A stretch of 64,000 nucleotides of DNA from Prevotella sp. (GTDB lineage Bacteria; Bacteroidota; Bacteroidia; Bacteroidales; Bacteroidaceae), in the NCBI GenBank assembly GCA_016286575.1, contig JAEETB010000001.1:1-64000 (forward strand). The letters are read 5' to 3'. Made by a program: the position numbers and the translations under genes. A model generated the notes under the pieces. That model searched no databases. It saw only the letters and a program-made list of their open reading frames with translations, and was not told where the DNA came from. Of the stretch, positions 33,648 to 43,756 are shown in pieces. Numbering within the stretch: the first letter of the stretch is position 1; each line of letters starts with the position of its first letter.

Positions 33648-34640
33648 TCACTTTTTATTTTCACGTAACGAGGCGAGGTATTCCTCATGCAAATGATAAT
33701 ATTTCATCATAAACAATACATACGCCAATCCTGCCAACAGAGCAATCTCCACTAAATATATCCAATGCGCCACTATAATATCCGGAATGACATAGATAGC
33801 AATCAATGAGATCACCAGTTGCAGTGCCATATAGACACCCGACACAACCACATGCGGTATCTTCAGTTCATTCGCCATCAACTGATAGGCGTGTTTGCGG
33901 TGAGCCTCTCCTAAGTTTTCATGCAGCATCATGCGATGGAAAATAGTCATCATGCCATCCGCACCATAAACCAAATATAGCACAATCCACGCGACATCTC
34001 CTGTCACCATCATCAGTCTGCCAATACAGAACACAAGTATCATCGCCATGCCGACACTACCGACATCACCAGCAAAGCATTTCGCTTTCGTCCTAAAGTT
34101 AAAAAAACAGAACACCAATACCGACAGTATTACCACCACCAGCATACTTTCTTCTATGAACTCATATTTCCTGTTCAGCAAGAACAGCGGGAATAGAATC
34201 ACCAGCGAATAACCACCAGTGATACCATTGATACCATCCATAAAATTGAAAATATTCGTGCCAGCAACAGCAACAATTAAAGCAATTGGTATGACATACC
34301 ACATATCCCAATGCAGTAGACCTATCTCATACAACACCAAAAACATCGCAGTAAACTGCGCCACCAGCCTTAGTGAGTCTGGTAAAGAGTGGATATCATC
34401 TACAAAACTAATCCCGGCCGCAAGCGTTACACCTGCTAATAACCATGGATACTGGAAACCATACATGACACTCCATATCCACAGGGCGATGGTAAAAATG
34501 ATACCACCGCCACGTAATACAATTCGTTTGTGCGAACTACGCTCGTTCGGCTTGTCAATGATGTTAAACCGATCAGCAATCTTAAAATAACATACTTCCA
34601 GCACAAACAGCAGTGCCAGAATCAAAATGTAAGTCAGCAT
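33648..34640 (-). CDS. WecA/WbpL-like initiating glycan-phosphate transferase
   Basis: A polytopic membrane protein of 330 residues with the MraY/WecA signatures: SFVDDIHSLP, NIFNFMDGINGITGGYSL, CFAGDVGSVGMA and HRKHAYQL. These enzymes move a sugar phosphate from UDP-HexNAc to undecaprenyl phosphate at the inner membrane, starting each repeat unit. It is near the end of the operon, with the epimerase that probably makes its substrate two genes upstream. Confidence 0.85.
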   Translation of the reverse strand: MLTYILILALLFVLEVCYFKIADRFNIIDKPNERSSHKRIVLRGGGIIFTIALWIWSVMYGFQYPWLLAGVTLAAGISFVDDIHSLPDSLRLVAQFTAMFLVLYEIGLLHWDMWYVIPIALIVAVAGTNIFNFMDGINGITGGYSLVILFPLFLLNRKYEFIEESMLVVVILSVLVFCFFNFRTKAKCFAGDVGSVGMAMILVFCIGRLMMVTGDVAWIVLYLVYGADGMMTIFHRMMLHENLGEAHRKHAYQLMANELKIPHVVVSGVYMALQLVISLIAIYVIPDIIVAHWIYLVEIALLAGLAYVLFMMKYYHLHEEYLASLRENKK

Positions 34641-34649
34641 ATTTTTTAT

Positions 34650-36404
34650 TTAGAAATTCACAGCCACATCCAAGGTATTACCAGAAGACCCAATGGCAAC
34701 CTGTCTATTATGTTTTGCAAACAACAAATCACTCAACCACCACGTCAGCTCGGCTGAGCCGATGCCGATGGCTGCACCAGCAGCAACGTCATACCAGTGA
34801 TGATGCTTGTTGACCACACGTTCTACGCCTATAGCCGTAGCTGCTGCATAGCCAGCAATTGGGATCCAGATACAATCTTTTCTAAATTCTTTGTCTATCG
34901 ATCTTGCCGCAGCGAATGCCATCGAGGCATGACCTGATGGGAACGACTTGTTATCAGAATGGTCAGGTCGCTCTTCGCTGACAATTGCCTTCAGGGCAGA
35001 CTTTGCGCCAAAGGCCACAATCATCGATGCGCCCGTATTCACAAAGAAACGGGGCCAGTTATGTCCACCTTCCCAATGAGTTGCCTTGCGTTTCTCTTTA
35101 GATTTATCCCACCAATTTTTACCAAACTCGTACTGGATGCCAACATTGATATCAAACCACCCGTTGCTACAATCCCAAAGAGTACTGTTATCAAACCTTG
35201 CATCAAGGAAGCCACCCGTTGTCGCTTGATAAGAAACATCAGCAAATATTTTTGTTTTGTTGCTTATGGAAAAAACCTGTTCTGTACCTATACCTAATAA
35301 GGGGCATTCAGCATACGAAGAGGAAAAATTAGAAGCCAAGCCAGCCCGAGGATAAACAATGGCATTCCATTTCCTATCCTTTTGATAACCTCCTATGATA
35401 TTATGCAGATTAAAGAACATATCAGCATAAAGAGCAATAAAGCCCCTCTTGTCAAGTTCGCCATTTGGATCATCTTTAGCAGCCAAATAGGACGCATGAT
35501 GATTGATAATGATACCATTTTGCCAATTAAATCCACCTCTTACACCGACCTCGGGTGTGAACCACTTTCCTATACCAAGGTTTATTCCAAAAGTTTTCCC
35601 ATTAGGAAACACATTTGCGAAATCTGTCTCGTATGGATTTATAAGTGACATCCCTAGACCTGCTTGAACAAACCAGTTATCCCAAAACGAATTGATGGCG
35701 ACATCACCTACACTATTGCCGAAAATATTGGACACTTTATAGAATCTATTTTCCGATGACAGATTCATCTCAACTCCAACATTAATCTCCGCATAACTAT
35801 TGCCTCCATGATCAGTGCCAGAAGCAACACCATTGACACTTGCCACAAAAGAGTATTCGAGGTCGGCAAATATTCTCCATCTATTATTGATTCGATAAGT
35901 GTTCGTAATCCCCAAGCCCATCAGTGGTCCTCCCCCAGAGCCAAGGTTAAACCAAGCGCCAGCATGAGGAGCCAAGATGAGATTCCATTTTCTGCTAGGT
36001 CTATATTCACCAAATAGATTGTGTAAGTTTAACTGTATATCCCCATTAAATGTCAGGAATCCACCGTCGTGATAGCTACCGCCTTTCACGCCGTATGGTT
36101 TATACCAAATATTATAATTGTCTTTGATAATACCATTATTCCATTTTACTTTAAATCGTCCTCCGAATTCGGGAGAGAACCACTTCCCTACAGCTAAACT
36201 CACGCCCAGTGATTTTCCATTGGGGAAAACATCTTTTACAGCATGTCCTTTAGGGAACAATAGTGTCATATCTGTACCAACTTGACCATACCAATTATCC
36301 CAAAAAGAATTTGTCAAAATGGAGTCAGCCGATGATTTTTCACAATCTTCAGCATAAACACTTACTGAAAGACAAATAGTAATCAAAACAAACAAATACT
36401 TCAT
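34650..36404 (-). CDS. Outer-membrane barrel protein fused to PAP2 phosphatase
   Basis: The start at 36404 gives a clean signal peptide (MKYLFVLITICLSVSVYA). Two similar barrel-like halves follow, each beginning SFWDNW (near residues 37 and 238) and each with FPNGK...GKWF(S/T)PE(F/V)G. The C-terminal 130 residues are a PAP2 domain with SEERPDHSD, FPSGHASMAF and HHHWYDVAAG. PAP2 enzymes remove phosphate from lipid carriers such as undecaprenyl pyrophosphate. Linking one to a duplicated barrel is unusual and suggests outer-membrane or periplasmic dephosphorylation of a lipid or glycan. The gene overlaps no neighbour after start correction. Confidence 0.75.
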   Translation of the reverse strand: MKYLFVLITICLSVSVYAEDCEKSSADSILTNSFWDNWYGQVGTDMTLLFPKGHAVKDVFPNGKSLGVSLAVGKWFSPEFGGRFKVKWNNGIIKDNYNIWYKPYGVKGGSYHDGGFLTFNGDIQLNLHNLFGEYRPSRKWNLILAPHAGAWFNLGSGGGPLMGLGITNTYRINNRWRIFADLEYSFVASVNGVASGTDHGGNSYAEINVGVEMNLSSENRFYKVSNIFGNSVGDVAINSFWDNWFVQAGLGMSLINPYETDFANVFPNGKTFGINLGIGKWFTPEVGVRGGFNWQNGIIINHHASYLAAKDDPNGELDKRGFIALYADMFFNLHNIIGGYQKDRKWNAIVYPRAGLASNFSSSYAECPLLGIGTEQVFSISNKTKIFADVSYQATTGGFLDARFDNSTLWDCSNGWFDINVGIQYEFGKNWWDKSKEKRKATHWEGGHNWPRFFVNTGASMIVAFGAKSALKAIVSEERPDHSDNKSFPSGHASMAFAAARSIDKEFRKDCIWIPIAGYAAATAIGVERVVNKHHHWYDVAAGAAIGIGSAELTWWLSDLLFAKHNRQVAIGSSGNTLDVAVNF

Positions 36405-36414
36405 CCTCAAATTC

Positions 36415-37311
36415 TTAAATTTTATAATTTTCAAGCACATCCAATGGCTCCCACCTCAACTCATGGCGTGCCTTTTCATTGCTAAAGGTCAATGACTTGG
36501 TCATTTTCTCTAGCTTATAACTGTTGATTGGTGCTTTGTTCCCAAGTAAATCCCCCACCTTGGCCATACACCATGCCATCCAATATGGAATACTAATAGG
36601 ATTTCTTTTACCTAACTGTTTGGCCACAGACTTGGAGATTTCGCCAAATGAAGGCTGGCGAGTGTCACAAACATTATAAGTACCACCTTTCTGCTCCAAC
36701 AACGGTACCAATCGGGCAATATCATCAGCCATCAAGATACTCTTGATGACATTACCACCAGCAATGTTCATATAGAACCCTTTCTTGATTCCATCTACCA
36801 TAGCCCCAAGATTTCCAGGGGCATCCTTACCCGCAAGCAGAGAAGGTCTAAGGATACCAAGTCGCACCTGATGATCCAAACACCACTTTGTGAGATATTC
36901 CTCTGCCATGATTTTGCTTTTAGCGTAAGGCGAATCACCGTTTAATGGATGTATTTCATCTATCATATCGCCATACTCACAGCCATACACGGCCACTGTA
37001 GAAATAAAAATCAGAGCCTTTGGAACTCCGACTTTCTCCAACGCATTACAAAGATGGATGGTCCCAGTATAGTTCACATCAAAAAACGCCTGCTTCTCAG
37101 CCTCTGTCTTTGGAACCACATGTGCTTTACCACAGGCATGCAGGACCACGTCATACTTCTCAGGCAACTCTGGCACATCTTTAGCCAGATTTGCCTTTAT
37201 CATATCATCCGGCGTGATACCACATGTAGTAACCTCGTATTGTTGCGCCAATAAAGGCATCACGTTCTTACCAAGGAAGCCCGTACCTCCTGTAAATAAA
37301 AGTTTCTCCAT
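36415..37311 (-). CDS. NAD-dependent sugar epimerase/dehydratase
   Basis: A Rossmann-fold SDR of the extended type. The nucleotide motif is LLFTGGTGFLG at residues 4-14, then ISTVAVYG and the catalytic SPYAKSK (Tyr, Lys). It is similar to the UDP-GlcNAc 4-epimerase or 4-keto-reductase enzymes that accompany WecA/WbpL-type transferases in O-antigen loci. The substrate is probably a UDP-HexNAc derivative used by the transferase encoded downstream. At 298 residues it is slightly short, but no motif is missing. Confidence 0.8.
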   Translation of the reverse strand: MEKLLFTGGTGFLGKNVMPLLAQQYEVTTCGITPDDMIKANLAKDVPELPEKYDVVLHACGKAHVVPKTEAEKQAFFDVNYTGTIHLCNALEKVGVPKALIFISTVAVYGCEYGDMIDEIHPLNGDSPYAKSKIMAEEYLTKWCLDHQVRLGILRPSLLAGKDAPGNLGAMVDGIKKGFYMNIAGGNVIKSILMADDIARLVPLLEQKGGTYNVCDTRQPSFGEISKSVAKQLGKRNPISIPYWMAWCMAKVGDLLGNKAPINSYKLEKMTKSLTFSNEKARHELRWEPLDVLENYKI

Positions 37312-37333
37312 TTTTAAAATGATAACAGCCCAT

Positions 37334-38407
37334 TTAATGATGTAATGTTGCAGGCTTCATCAAATGAGCAAGTATTTGATATACAAATGTTGATAATAGA
37401 CTGTCTGAATAGACAATCTTATGACGCCATCGGTTACGCCACCAGTTTTGTCCCCTCTGCCAAACATATTTCAAAAAGCCACTTTCTTTAGGCTGTGAGT
37501 TTAATGGATTGAACAAGTCTGCCAATACCCTTTCTCCGTATTCCTCGTTACCACACCCCTTAAAGATCTCTCTCTTGAATCCAAGATACGTATAACAAAT
37601 ATAATTGATGGCATCTAAAAAGTGATGCATGTTTTGGTTCTTAACTACAGACCAAAATGGGCTCCAGTGTACAGCCGTATGATAATTCTTCACAAATAGT
37701 CCCCAATCCAGTATCTGTCTCAAATTCATACCCGTAGCAGCAAATTCACTAGCCATATGTCTCAAGACAAAAAGCGCATTAAAATCTGCAGATGGTACAT
37801 AAACATTCTGTCCTTGTATGGTCGCTATCTTTTTCTCAACGCTACAAATATCCTTTAATCTCTTCTCAATCTTCTTTGTTGAGCGATGAGAATAAACATT
37901 CAGGAAATCGTAATGGTTTTCAACCGTCAAGCCTTGATAAACAAAAACCGTATGATGGTGATGACCATTATCTATATCTATTCCAAGTTCCTTTTTTACT
38001 AATTTGTCGGCTTTCTTTTGGTCACCGAACAGATAAATATCCAAATCACTGCATGGTCTATGCGAAGGTATAGGAAAATTCAAACTAAGCCCCCATCCTT
38101 TCAACACCATCATGCGTATATCATGCTGCTGATAGAATTTGGCTAAAGATGCGATAACTTTTTCCTGTCTCTTGTATTCCGATACTTGCTGGGTGGTTAT
38201 TCCTATCCACTCTAATTTTGTTTGTAAGTCGATATTGATGGGGATATTCTCATCTATACACCTCTGAATACCATCAAGAGCAATAGCAGCAACGCCATGC
38301 ATAGAAGCGAGACTCAGGACTTCACCCCAGTTGGTATGGTCTGGGACATGACATTCATTGACATTACCCAGACCATACTTGACTATTTCCAATAAGGATT
38401 CGACCAT
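37334..38407 (-). CDS. Nucleotidyltransferase-fold protein (NTP_transf_5-like)
   Basis: MVLKGWGLSLNFP followed by SDLDIYLFG gives the G...DxD core of the polymerase-beta-type nucleotidyltransferase fold, as in the uncharacterised NTP_transf_5 family common in Bacteroidales glycan clusters. The remainder is helical. Its ATG overlaps the stop of the TagF-like gene by one base. It probably modifies an intermediate or regulates the transferases, but the reaction is not known. Confidence 0.7.
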   Translation of the reverse strand: MVESLLEIVKYGLGNVNECHVPDHTNWGEVLSLASMHGVAAIALDGIQRCIDENIPINIDLQTKLEWIGITTQQVSEYKRQEKVIASLAKFYQQHDIRMMVLKGWGLSLNFPIPSHRPCSDLDIYLFGDQKKADKLVKKELGIDIDNGHHHHTVFVYQGLTVENHYDFLNVYSHRSTKKIEKRLKDICSVEKKIATIQGQNVYVPSADFNALFVLRHMASEFAATGMNLRQILDWGLFVKNYHTAVHWSPFWSVVKNQNMHHFLDAINYICYTYLGFKREIFKGCGNEEYGERVLADLFNPLNSQPKESGFLKYVWQRGQNWWRNRWRHKIVYSDSLLSTFVYQILAHLMKPATLHH

Positions 38408-39579
38408 CAGCCTTTATATTCCTTGAAAAGTGCATCAACGCACATTTCTGTCGCATGTCCGCCAATAGCAGACACTTTCATCTTCAGTTTGTCTTTAGTA
38501 AGCTGACATTCTTCCTTATAGTCCATAGTGAGAATATGATTCACCACGTCCTGCTCTGTTTTGAGTACACCAGAAGGCATCTCATGTTCAAAGTCAAGAT
38601 TCAGACCACGAATTTTTTTATATGTGTCATAATCCCATCCAAAACAGATGATTGGCCTTTCCAATATACAATAATCCGAAATGCAAGATGAATAATCGGA
38701 AATCAAAATGTCTGCCACTGCGAACAAGTCATTTATCCTTGGGTATGAAGTGTAATTCCGACAGAAATCATCAAACTGAACACCCATCAACTTATTTGTA
38801 TATGCATGAGTCCTTAGCAATAAAATATATTCATTGCCAAGTTTCTCCTCCCAATATTTTATATTCATTGGTGGGGTTATCGAATAGGTGTCACCATTAT
38901 CTGTACTCTCACGCCATGTAGGCGCATATAGTATGATCTTCTTATCTTTGGGTAACCCAAGCTGTTCTTTCAATTTATCGACTTTTTCTGGTGTAACATA
39001 GTATAATTCATCGTTCCTAGGAAGACCACTGGGGATCATACTCTCTTCTCTGATATTCAAATATTTCTTGTCAAGTTCTTTATTCCACTCGCTTTCATAA
39101 CAGAAAAAATCTACATCTGTAAAATCAAAATCCTTACGATTAGGGACCTGATTTCCCATGGCATTGACGGGTGCGCCATGCCAGGTATTCAAGTAAAGGC
39201 AATTTTTTTTCTTGTAATGCAGACCTCTTTCTATATTAACACAAGCAACCCAGTATTTTGACCTTAGAGAATACTTGAAATAGTCCAAGGTGTCAGACTT
39301 AACCTTTATTGGATTCCCTGGAATTTCAACAGTCAGATCATCTAAGCCCCACACATATTTAAGGTTCTTAAAGCGCTCTTGCTTTATCATGTATTCATAT
39401 ATCGTCCGAGGACTATCGTTATACTTCCGAGTATGTCCTGTAAACAAAACCATTTCATTATCTATGGGATTAAACCATCCCAGAACTTTCAGAGTCGAAC
39501 TGGCACAGAAATGGAATAATCGATTGAACCACCAATAATGTTTCAACCAATAATCTAATTTTGCTCTAAAACCGGTCAT
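38407..39579 (-). CDS. TagF/TagB-like CDP-alcohol phosphotransferase
   Basis: The 390-residue protein fits the CDP-glycerol glycerophosphotransferase family: LNTWHGAPVNAMG, ILYAPTWRES, LLRTHAY and DILISDYSSCISDYCIL, the last with the nucleotide-binding Asp/Ser region. These enzymes transfer phospho-glycerol, ribitol or a similar alcohol phosphate from CDP to a glycan. The preceding genes encode a cytidylyltransferase and a PLP enzyme, so the CDP substrate may be an amino alcohol made in this operon. Confidence 0.8.
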   Translation of the reverse strand: MTGFRAKLDYWLKHYWWFNRLFHFCASSTLKVLGWFNPIDNEMVLFTGHTRKYNDSPRTIYEYMIKQERFKNLKYVWGLDDLTVEIPGNPIKVKSDTLDYFKYSLRSKYWVACVNIERGLHYKKKNCLYLNTWHGAPVNAMGNQVPNRKDFDFTDVDFFCYESEWNKELDKKYLNIREESMIPSGLPRNDELYYVTPEKVDKLKEQLGLPKDKKIILYAPTWRESTDNGDTYSITPPMNIKYWEEKLGNEYILLLRTHAYTNKLMGVQFDDFCRNYTSYPRINDLFAVADILISDYSSCISDYCILERPIICFGWDYDTYKKIRGLNLDFEHEMPSGVLKTEQDVVNHILTMDYKEECQLTKDKLKMKVSAIGGHATEMCVDALFKEYKG

Positions 39580-39580
39580 T

Positions 39581-40639
39581 TTATTTGTCTATTTCTAATA
39601 ATGCATCCATAAACAGCTTCATATACTTTTCTTCACCAATAGATACACGCAGACAAGTTCCAAACTCGCCCACGTTCTCATACGACTTGATAAGTATCTT
39701 TTTCTCATCCTTCATTCTACTTACAATTGTATCTGCATCGGTTTTAGGTTCTATAAACAGGAAATTACCTGCTTCTCCCTTATGACGATAGCCATATGCG
39801 TCAAGTGTCTTGATCAGATAATCTCGACCCTGTTCAAAGTTCGAAATCAAATCTTCAAGGATATGAGGTGTCGTTAGAATCTTCTCAGCAAACTTCAATG
39901 CAAAAGCGTTTGTGTTGTGGGGTGTCGTAAGTTTCTGGACTAATTTTATTCCTTCTGCCCATCCCACAACATAGCCTAGGCGGCATCCGGCCATAGAGAA
40001 TAACTTGGAGAAAGTTCTCGTCAGGAAAATATGATCATTTTCCATTGCATACTTAATGAAAGTCTTGGGATAGAAATAATGATATGCCTCGTCAACTATC
40101 ATCGTTATCTCTTTCTCTTTGCAAACCTTTAATATCTTCTGAAACTCTTCCTCGGAATATACATTTCCCATCGGGTTGTTAGGATTCAGAAGTATCAACA
40201 TTTGTGTGTCATTGGTCAAATGGCTGATAATATGGTCGACATCCATTGTCAGGTCTTCATTATAAGGAACCTTCACAAAATCTCTTCCATACATTTCAGA
40301 ATAAACCTGAAACATAAAATAGGAAGGTACTACGCCTACAACTCTGCCACTAACCGAAGTAAATGCTTCCATTATATGTCTAATGCCTTCAGAGGAGCCA
40401 TTCACAAGACAGATATTCTCTGATTTCACACCAAGGTGATTGGCTAATACATTTGTAAAATCTTCGTCTTCAGGATACTGACCTATAAACTGAGGAGTTA
40501 TACCAGAGAGTACCTGATCAATAAACTCCTGGGGTAAACCTCCGGGGTTCTCATTAAGATCAAGACGCAAATAATCTTTTCTGCCATTTTGGGCAAAGAT
40601 CCTAACCAAATTAGGTAAATTGGGGTTTATATAATACAT
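39581..40639 (-). CDS. HisC/CobD-like PLP enzyme
   Basis: A fold-type I aminotransferase of 352 residues with LDLNENPGGLP, NPNNPMGNVY, DEAYHYF and the PLP lysine in RTFSKLFSMAGCRLGY. It resembles histidinol-phosphate aminotransferase and CobD, which decarboxylates threonine phosphate. No other his genes are nearby. Position between a cytidylyltransferase and a TagF-like transferase favours making a phosphorylated amino alcohol, such as ethanolamine or aminopropanol phosphate. Transamination of a sugar is the alternative. Confidence 0.72.
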   Translation of the reverse strand: MYYINPNLPNLVRIFAQNGRKDYLRLDLNENPGGLPQEFIDQVLSGITPQFIGQYPEDEDFTNVLANHLGVKSENICLVNGSSEGIRHIMEAFTSVSGRVVGVVPSYFMFQVYSEMYGRDFVKVPYNEDLTMDVDHIISHLTNDTQMLILLNPNNPMGNVYSEEEFQKILKVCKEKEITMIVDEAYHYFYPKTFIKYAMENDHIFLTRTFSKLFSMAGCRLGYVVGWAEGIKLVQKLTTPHNTNAFALKFAEKILTTPHILEDLISNFEQGRDYLIKTLDAYGYRHKGEAGNFLFIEPKTDADTIVSRMKDEKKILIKSYENVGEFGTCLRVSIGEEKYMKLFMDALLEIDK

Positions 40640-40675
40640 AATATTCTTATTTTACAAATTGTTTAATTTCGTTGA

Positions 40676-41395
40676 TTAATAATTTGAATCTTCGTTTATC
40701 TTTTTAGCTAGGAGCATGTCACTTACGCAGTCCACCTCTGTCCATTTCGAATCGCAAATATCATCATAGTACAACTCAAAATCTTCGTCAAAAATCATCT
40801 GGACAAGTGCATCCTCGTACCATTGGTCGTAAAAACCATCATTGAGCATTACCTCAATTTTCTCCTTCAATGCTATTGCAGAGGCAGGATTTAGAAGAGT
40901 TATACCAGCATACTCACCATAATAATCATCCAAATTTTTACTCATTACAACCACTTTGTCATGATTTACCTGAACATTGTAGTCGCCGTTTCTTTTTATC
41001 GAACTGTCAAGAAGGACCTTGGGCCTGTCAACAGGTTTACACAACAGTTCCTTAATAAGGCGGTTTTCCATGACGATATCCGCATCAAGGAGAACAACAT
41101 TGTCTTCCGTTAGATAATCTCTAGCAAACCATAGCGAAGCTATCGAATTTGTCACTTCATAGAACGGGTTCATAACAAAGGTGACATCGTATGAAGCAAG
41201 TTCTTCTTTAATTGCCTCACTCATGAACCCTAATACAACAATAATCTTTGCATCATTATCATACTTTTTGATTAGTCTAACCATTCTTTGAAGAACGGTG
41301 TTGTCCTTGTCAAGTTTGTACAAAACTTTAGGTTTGTTTAAGGTTAAAGGGTGCAATCTTGTCCCTTTACCTGCAGCCATAAAAATGTATACCAT
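40676..41395 (-). CDS. LicC-like sugar/alcohol-phosphate cytidylyltransferase
   Basis: MAAGKGTRLHPLTLNKPKVL is the nucleotidyltransferase signature, followed by VVLLDADIVMENRL for metal binding and NPFYEVTNSIASLW. The last is close to the choline-binding region of LicC-type phosphocholine cytidylyltransferases and phosphonate cytidylyltransferases. At 239 residues it is typical. It most likely charges a small phosphorylated alcohol with CTP for the TagF-like enzyme two genes on. Confidence 0.75.
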   Translation of the reverse strand: MVYIFMAAGKGTRLHPLTLNKPKVLYKLDKDNTVLQRMVRLIKKYDNDAKIIVVLGFMSEAIKEELASYDVTFVMNPFYEVTNSIASLWFARDYLTEDNVVLLDADIVMENRLIKELLCKPVDRPKVLLDSSIKRNGDYNVQVNHDKVVVMSKNLDDYYGEYAGITLLNPASAIALKEKIEVMLNDGFYDQWYEDALVQMIFDEDFELYYDDICDSKWTEVDCVSDMLLAKKINEDSNY

Positions 41396-41413
41396 ATTTG
41401 TTGAAATTTAAAA

Positions 41414-41965
41414 TTACCATAATAATAATCCAAGCCTAAGCATATAGTCCTTGGGGGGGAAGATTATTTCAAAACCATATTGTGCAGCACTCTTCACCAC
41501 ATTACATCCTGTAGCTTCTAAAGGGGAACGTGCTTCATAGGGATTGTTACAACGTTCCTTTCCACAACCGTTCTTACACAATTTGCATGAACCTCCAATA
41601 AAAGAAACTGCAGTGGAATTGTTATGATTATAACAATACTTTTCCATCAGCAGCAAACTCCTGTGATTAATAACTGAAGATTCATTTCTGGCATCCGGAT
41701 TCGATAGTGGAACCTTGACGTAAACAAAAGCCCCATAATCATATTCTGCAAACATTTTAGCATAATCAATATCTGGAATAAATGGACGACAATGCCAATT
41801 GCGATTATACCTGCCACAATAGAAGCAATTCATCTTCGTTCGTTCCTCGAAAATCATCTTCCTTGGATCTACCAAGAAAGCTTCGACTGTGGGATATGTT
41901 TTATGAACTTCTTCCAACATAGAGTTTAAAAATATGTTGGCTTCTTCGTTTTCTTGATGTCTCAT
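41414..41965 (-). CDS. DUF2284 cysteine-rich metal-binding protein
   Basis: Cysteines cluster in CFYCGRYNRNWHC (near residues 47-59) and GGSCKLCKNGCGKERC (near 123-140), a pattern of predicted Fe-S or zinc sites in DUF2284. The function is unknown. Between a glycosyltransferase and the cytidylyltransferase it is out of place for a pure glycan locus, so it may serve redox chemistry on the alcohol or amino-acid precursor. Confidence 0.7.
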   Translation of the reverse strand: MRHQENEEANIFLNSMLEEVHKTYPTVEAFLVDPRKMIFEERTKMNCFYCGRYNRNWHCRPFIPDIDYAKMFAEYDYGAFVYVKVPLSNPDARNESSVINHRSLLLMEKYCYNHNNSTAVSFIGGSCKLCKNGCGKERCNNPYEARSPLEATGCNVVKSAAQYGFEIIFPPKDYMLRLGLLLW

Positions 41966-41999
41966 ATTTTAATTCAATCTCTCACTATTATAGCTTTCT

Positions 42000-43217
42000 T
42001 CATACATTTTGATTTATTATCCCTTCTATCGCAGAGACTACCTTCTGCAGATTTGCTTCTCGTGTTAGATTATGCTCCGCATACTCACGGCTGTTCTTGC
42101 CTTGTTGATCAAGTTCTAGTCTTGTGGCCTGCGCATACTTGCGGAAAGCATCCTCCAGTTCTTCTCTATTATCTGGAGAAGTCACTATTCCACTTTTTGA
42201 GCTTCTAATAATATCAGCAGTGTCACTGTCAAGTTCTATACTTGCAATCACAGGTTTCCCACTTAGCATGTATGCTACCAATTTAGATGGAATACCGAGT
42301 TTTCCGGTACCCGTCTTTAATGCAAGTACCATCACGTCAGCCTTACTCTGCACTTCTGGCACCTTTCCGTCAGGAATAGGACCGAAAAAAACGTTCTTGG
42401 CTCCTCGCTCTTTAACAATATTCATGCAAAACTCCTTAGCGTTTCCGCCACCCATCACGTGAAGCTCTGCATTATCTATCTGGGCATCAATAAATGCATT
42501 AATAATCAAGTCAACATTTGCCTGCGCACTATTATTTCCGGCAAACATAAACTTCACTTTCTCATCACTATTCTTTTTCGCTCCTTTATAGTTCAAAAAC
42601 GCAGATTCATCCTGCCAATTGGCCACAACAAGGAACTGCTCCAAAGGGATATTTCTTGTCTCTGCCAAATAATTGGCCATCCCATCGGAAATTGTTCTCA
42701 CCTTTGCTGCTTTAGATATATAGTATTTGTCGTAAGGTGCCATGATGCTTTTCACGAACCACTGCAATAACGAAACTTTGGGCAGTTTCGTCAATACCGA
42801 TTCGGGATATATGTCCTGTATGGGCACAATATAAGGAATGTTATACTTCACACATGCTTTTGCCACCTGATAGAGGCTCACGAACTGCCACCCGTCATTG
42901 TAGACGAAATCTATCTCGCCATGATGTGCTTTGATATACTCCACGGCCTTCTTTCCAAAGCTATAGCTCTCGTGGAATCTCCCGACAACGGCTGACTTGG
43001 GATGCACATATGAATCTACTACAATTTGTTTAAAGTGTCCTTCTGCTTTCTTGCTGTTTGAAAAATCATAGCCCATCGGTCTAGACGGCCTTGGCGTAAT
43101 AACTGTAACATCATATCGTTCTGACAAACCGACTGTTAAGTCATAATTCATCTGAGCAGACGTCACTGGTTCTGGCAAAAACACACCTGTAACTATCAGT
43201 ATTTTTTTCTTTATCAT
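42000..43217 (-). CDS. Glycosyltransferase family 4 (WbuB-like)
   Basis: A GT-B protein with the Rossmann start [17 protein letters not shown], the middle [22 protein letters not shown] and the nucleotide-sugar site [21 protein letters not shown] with the E-like motif. It resembles WbuB-type GT4 enzymes. It probably adds a HexNAc residue to the repeat unit on the cytoplasmic face. The start overlaps the acyltransferase stop by four bases. Confidence 0.82.
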   Translation of the reverse strand: MIKKKILIVTGVFLPEPVTSAQMNYDLTVGLSERYDVTVITPRPSRPMGYDFSNSKKAEGHFKQIVVDSYVHPKSAVVGRFHESYSFGKKAVEYIKAHHGEIDFVYNDGWQFVSLYQVAKACVKYNIPYIVPIQDIYPESVLTKLPKVSLLQWFVKSIMAPYDKYYISKAAKVRTISDGMANYLAETRNIPLEQFLVVANWQDESAFLNYKGAKKNSDEKVKFMFAGNNSAQANVDLIINAFIDAQIDNAELHVMGGGNAKEFCMNIVKERGAKNVFFGPIPDGKVPEVQSKADVMVLALKTGTGKLGIPSKLVAYMLSGKPVIASIELDSDTADIIRSSKSGIVTSPDNREELEDAFRKYAQATRLELDQQGKNSREYAEHNLTREANLQKVVSAIEGIINQNV

Positions 43218-43756
43218 AATTTACAGAACCTACGTTTAATGAATTTTGCCGGATTACCACCCACAATTGTCCATGGTTCAACGTCTTTCACGACCACACT
43301 TCCCAAAGCCACAATTGCTCCATTTCCTATCTTTATACCTTTTCCAACGATGGAACTAGCAGCAACCCATGCGTCCTCCCCTATCTCTATTGGGGCAAAT
43401 ATCAAAGGCCTTTCTGGTTTTGATATATCGTGAGATGCAGTACATATATAGGCATATTGACTTATTATGGCATTTCTTTTAAGCGTCACATAATCAATAT
43501 TATATATTTCCGCTTTTGGTCCAATCTCAGAGCCTTCTTCCATGATCAGATTTCGTGGGTCAAAAATCTTACAAGAAGAATATATATATACATTCTTTGA
43601 CACATTTCCACCAAACAAATTAATAATAATTCTTTTCCAACTACTTCCAAAATGCTTGGGAAGCCATCTACAAAGTAAGAGCCAGGATAGTTGAAAAAAC
43701 ATCCTAAATAGTTTTGATCTATAGTTTAACGAACCTTCTCTTGTAATTACATGCAT
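43214..43756 (-). CDS. Left-handed beta-helix acyltransferase (WcaF/CysE-like)
   Basis: The start at 43756 ([13 protein letters not shown]) has the Shine-Dalgarno AAGGAG seven bases upstream. The ORF-track start has no such site. Hexapeptide repeats ([25 protein letters not shown] region) and CTASHD (catalytic His) place it among O-acetyltransferases of capsule and colanic-acid loci. The acceptor is a sugar of the repeat unit. Confidence 0.8.
   Translation of the reverse strand: MHVITREGSLNYRSKLFRMFFQLSWLLLCRWLPKHFGSSWKRIIINLFGGNVSKNVYIYSSCKIFDPRNLIMEEGSEIGPKAEIYNIDYVTLKRNAIISQYAYICTASHDISKPERPLIFAPIEIGEDAWVAASSIVGKGIKIGNGAIVALGSVVVKDVEPWTIVGGNPAKFIKRRFCKL

Noticed and set aside
39581-40639. 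True HisC of histidine biosynthesis
   Set aside because: No other his genes are near, and the neighbours are a cytidylyltransferase and a TagF-like enzyme.
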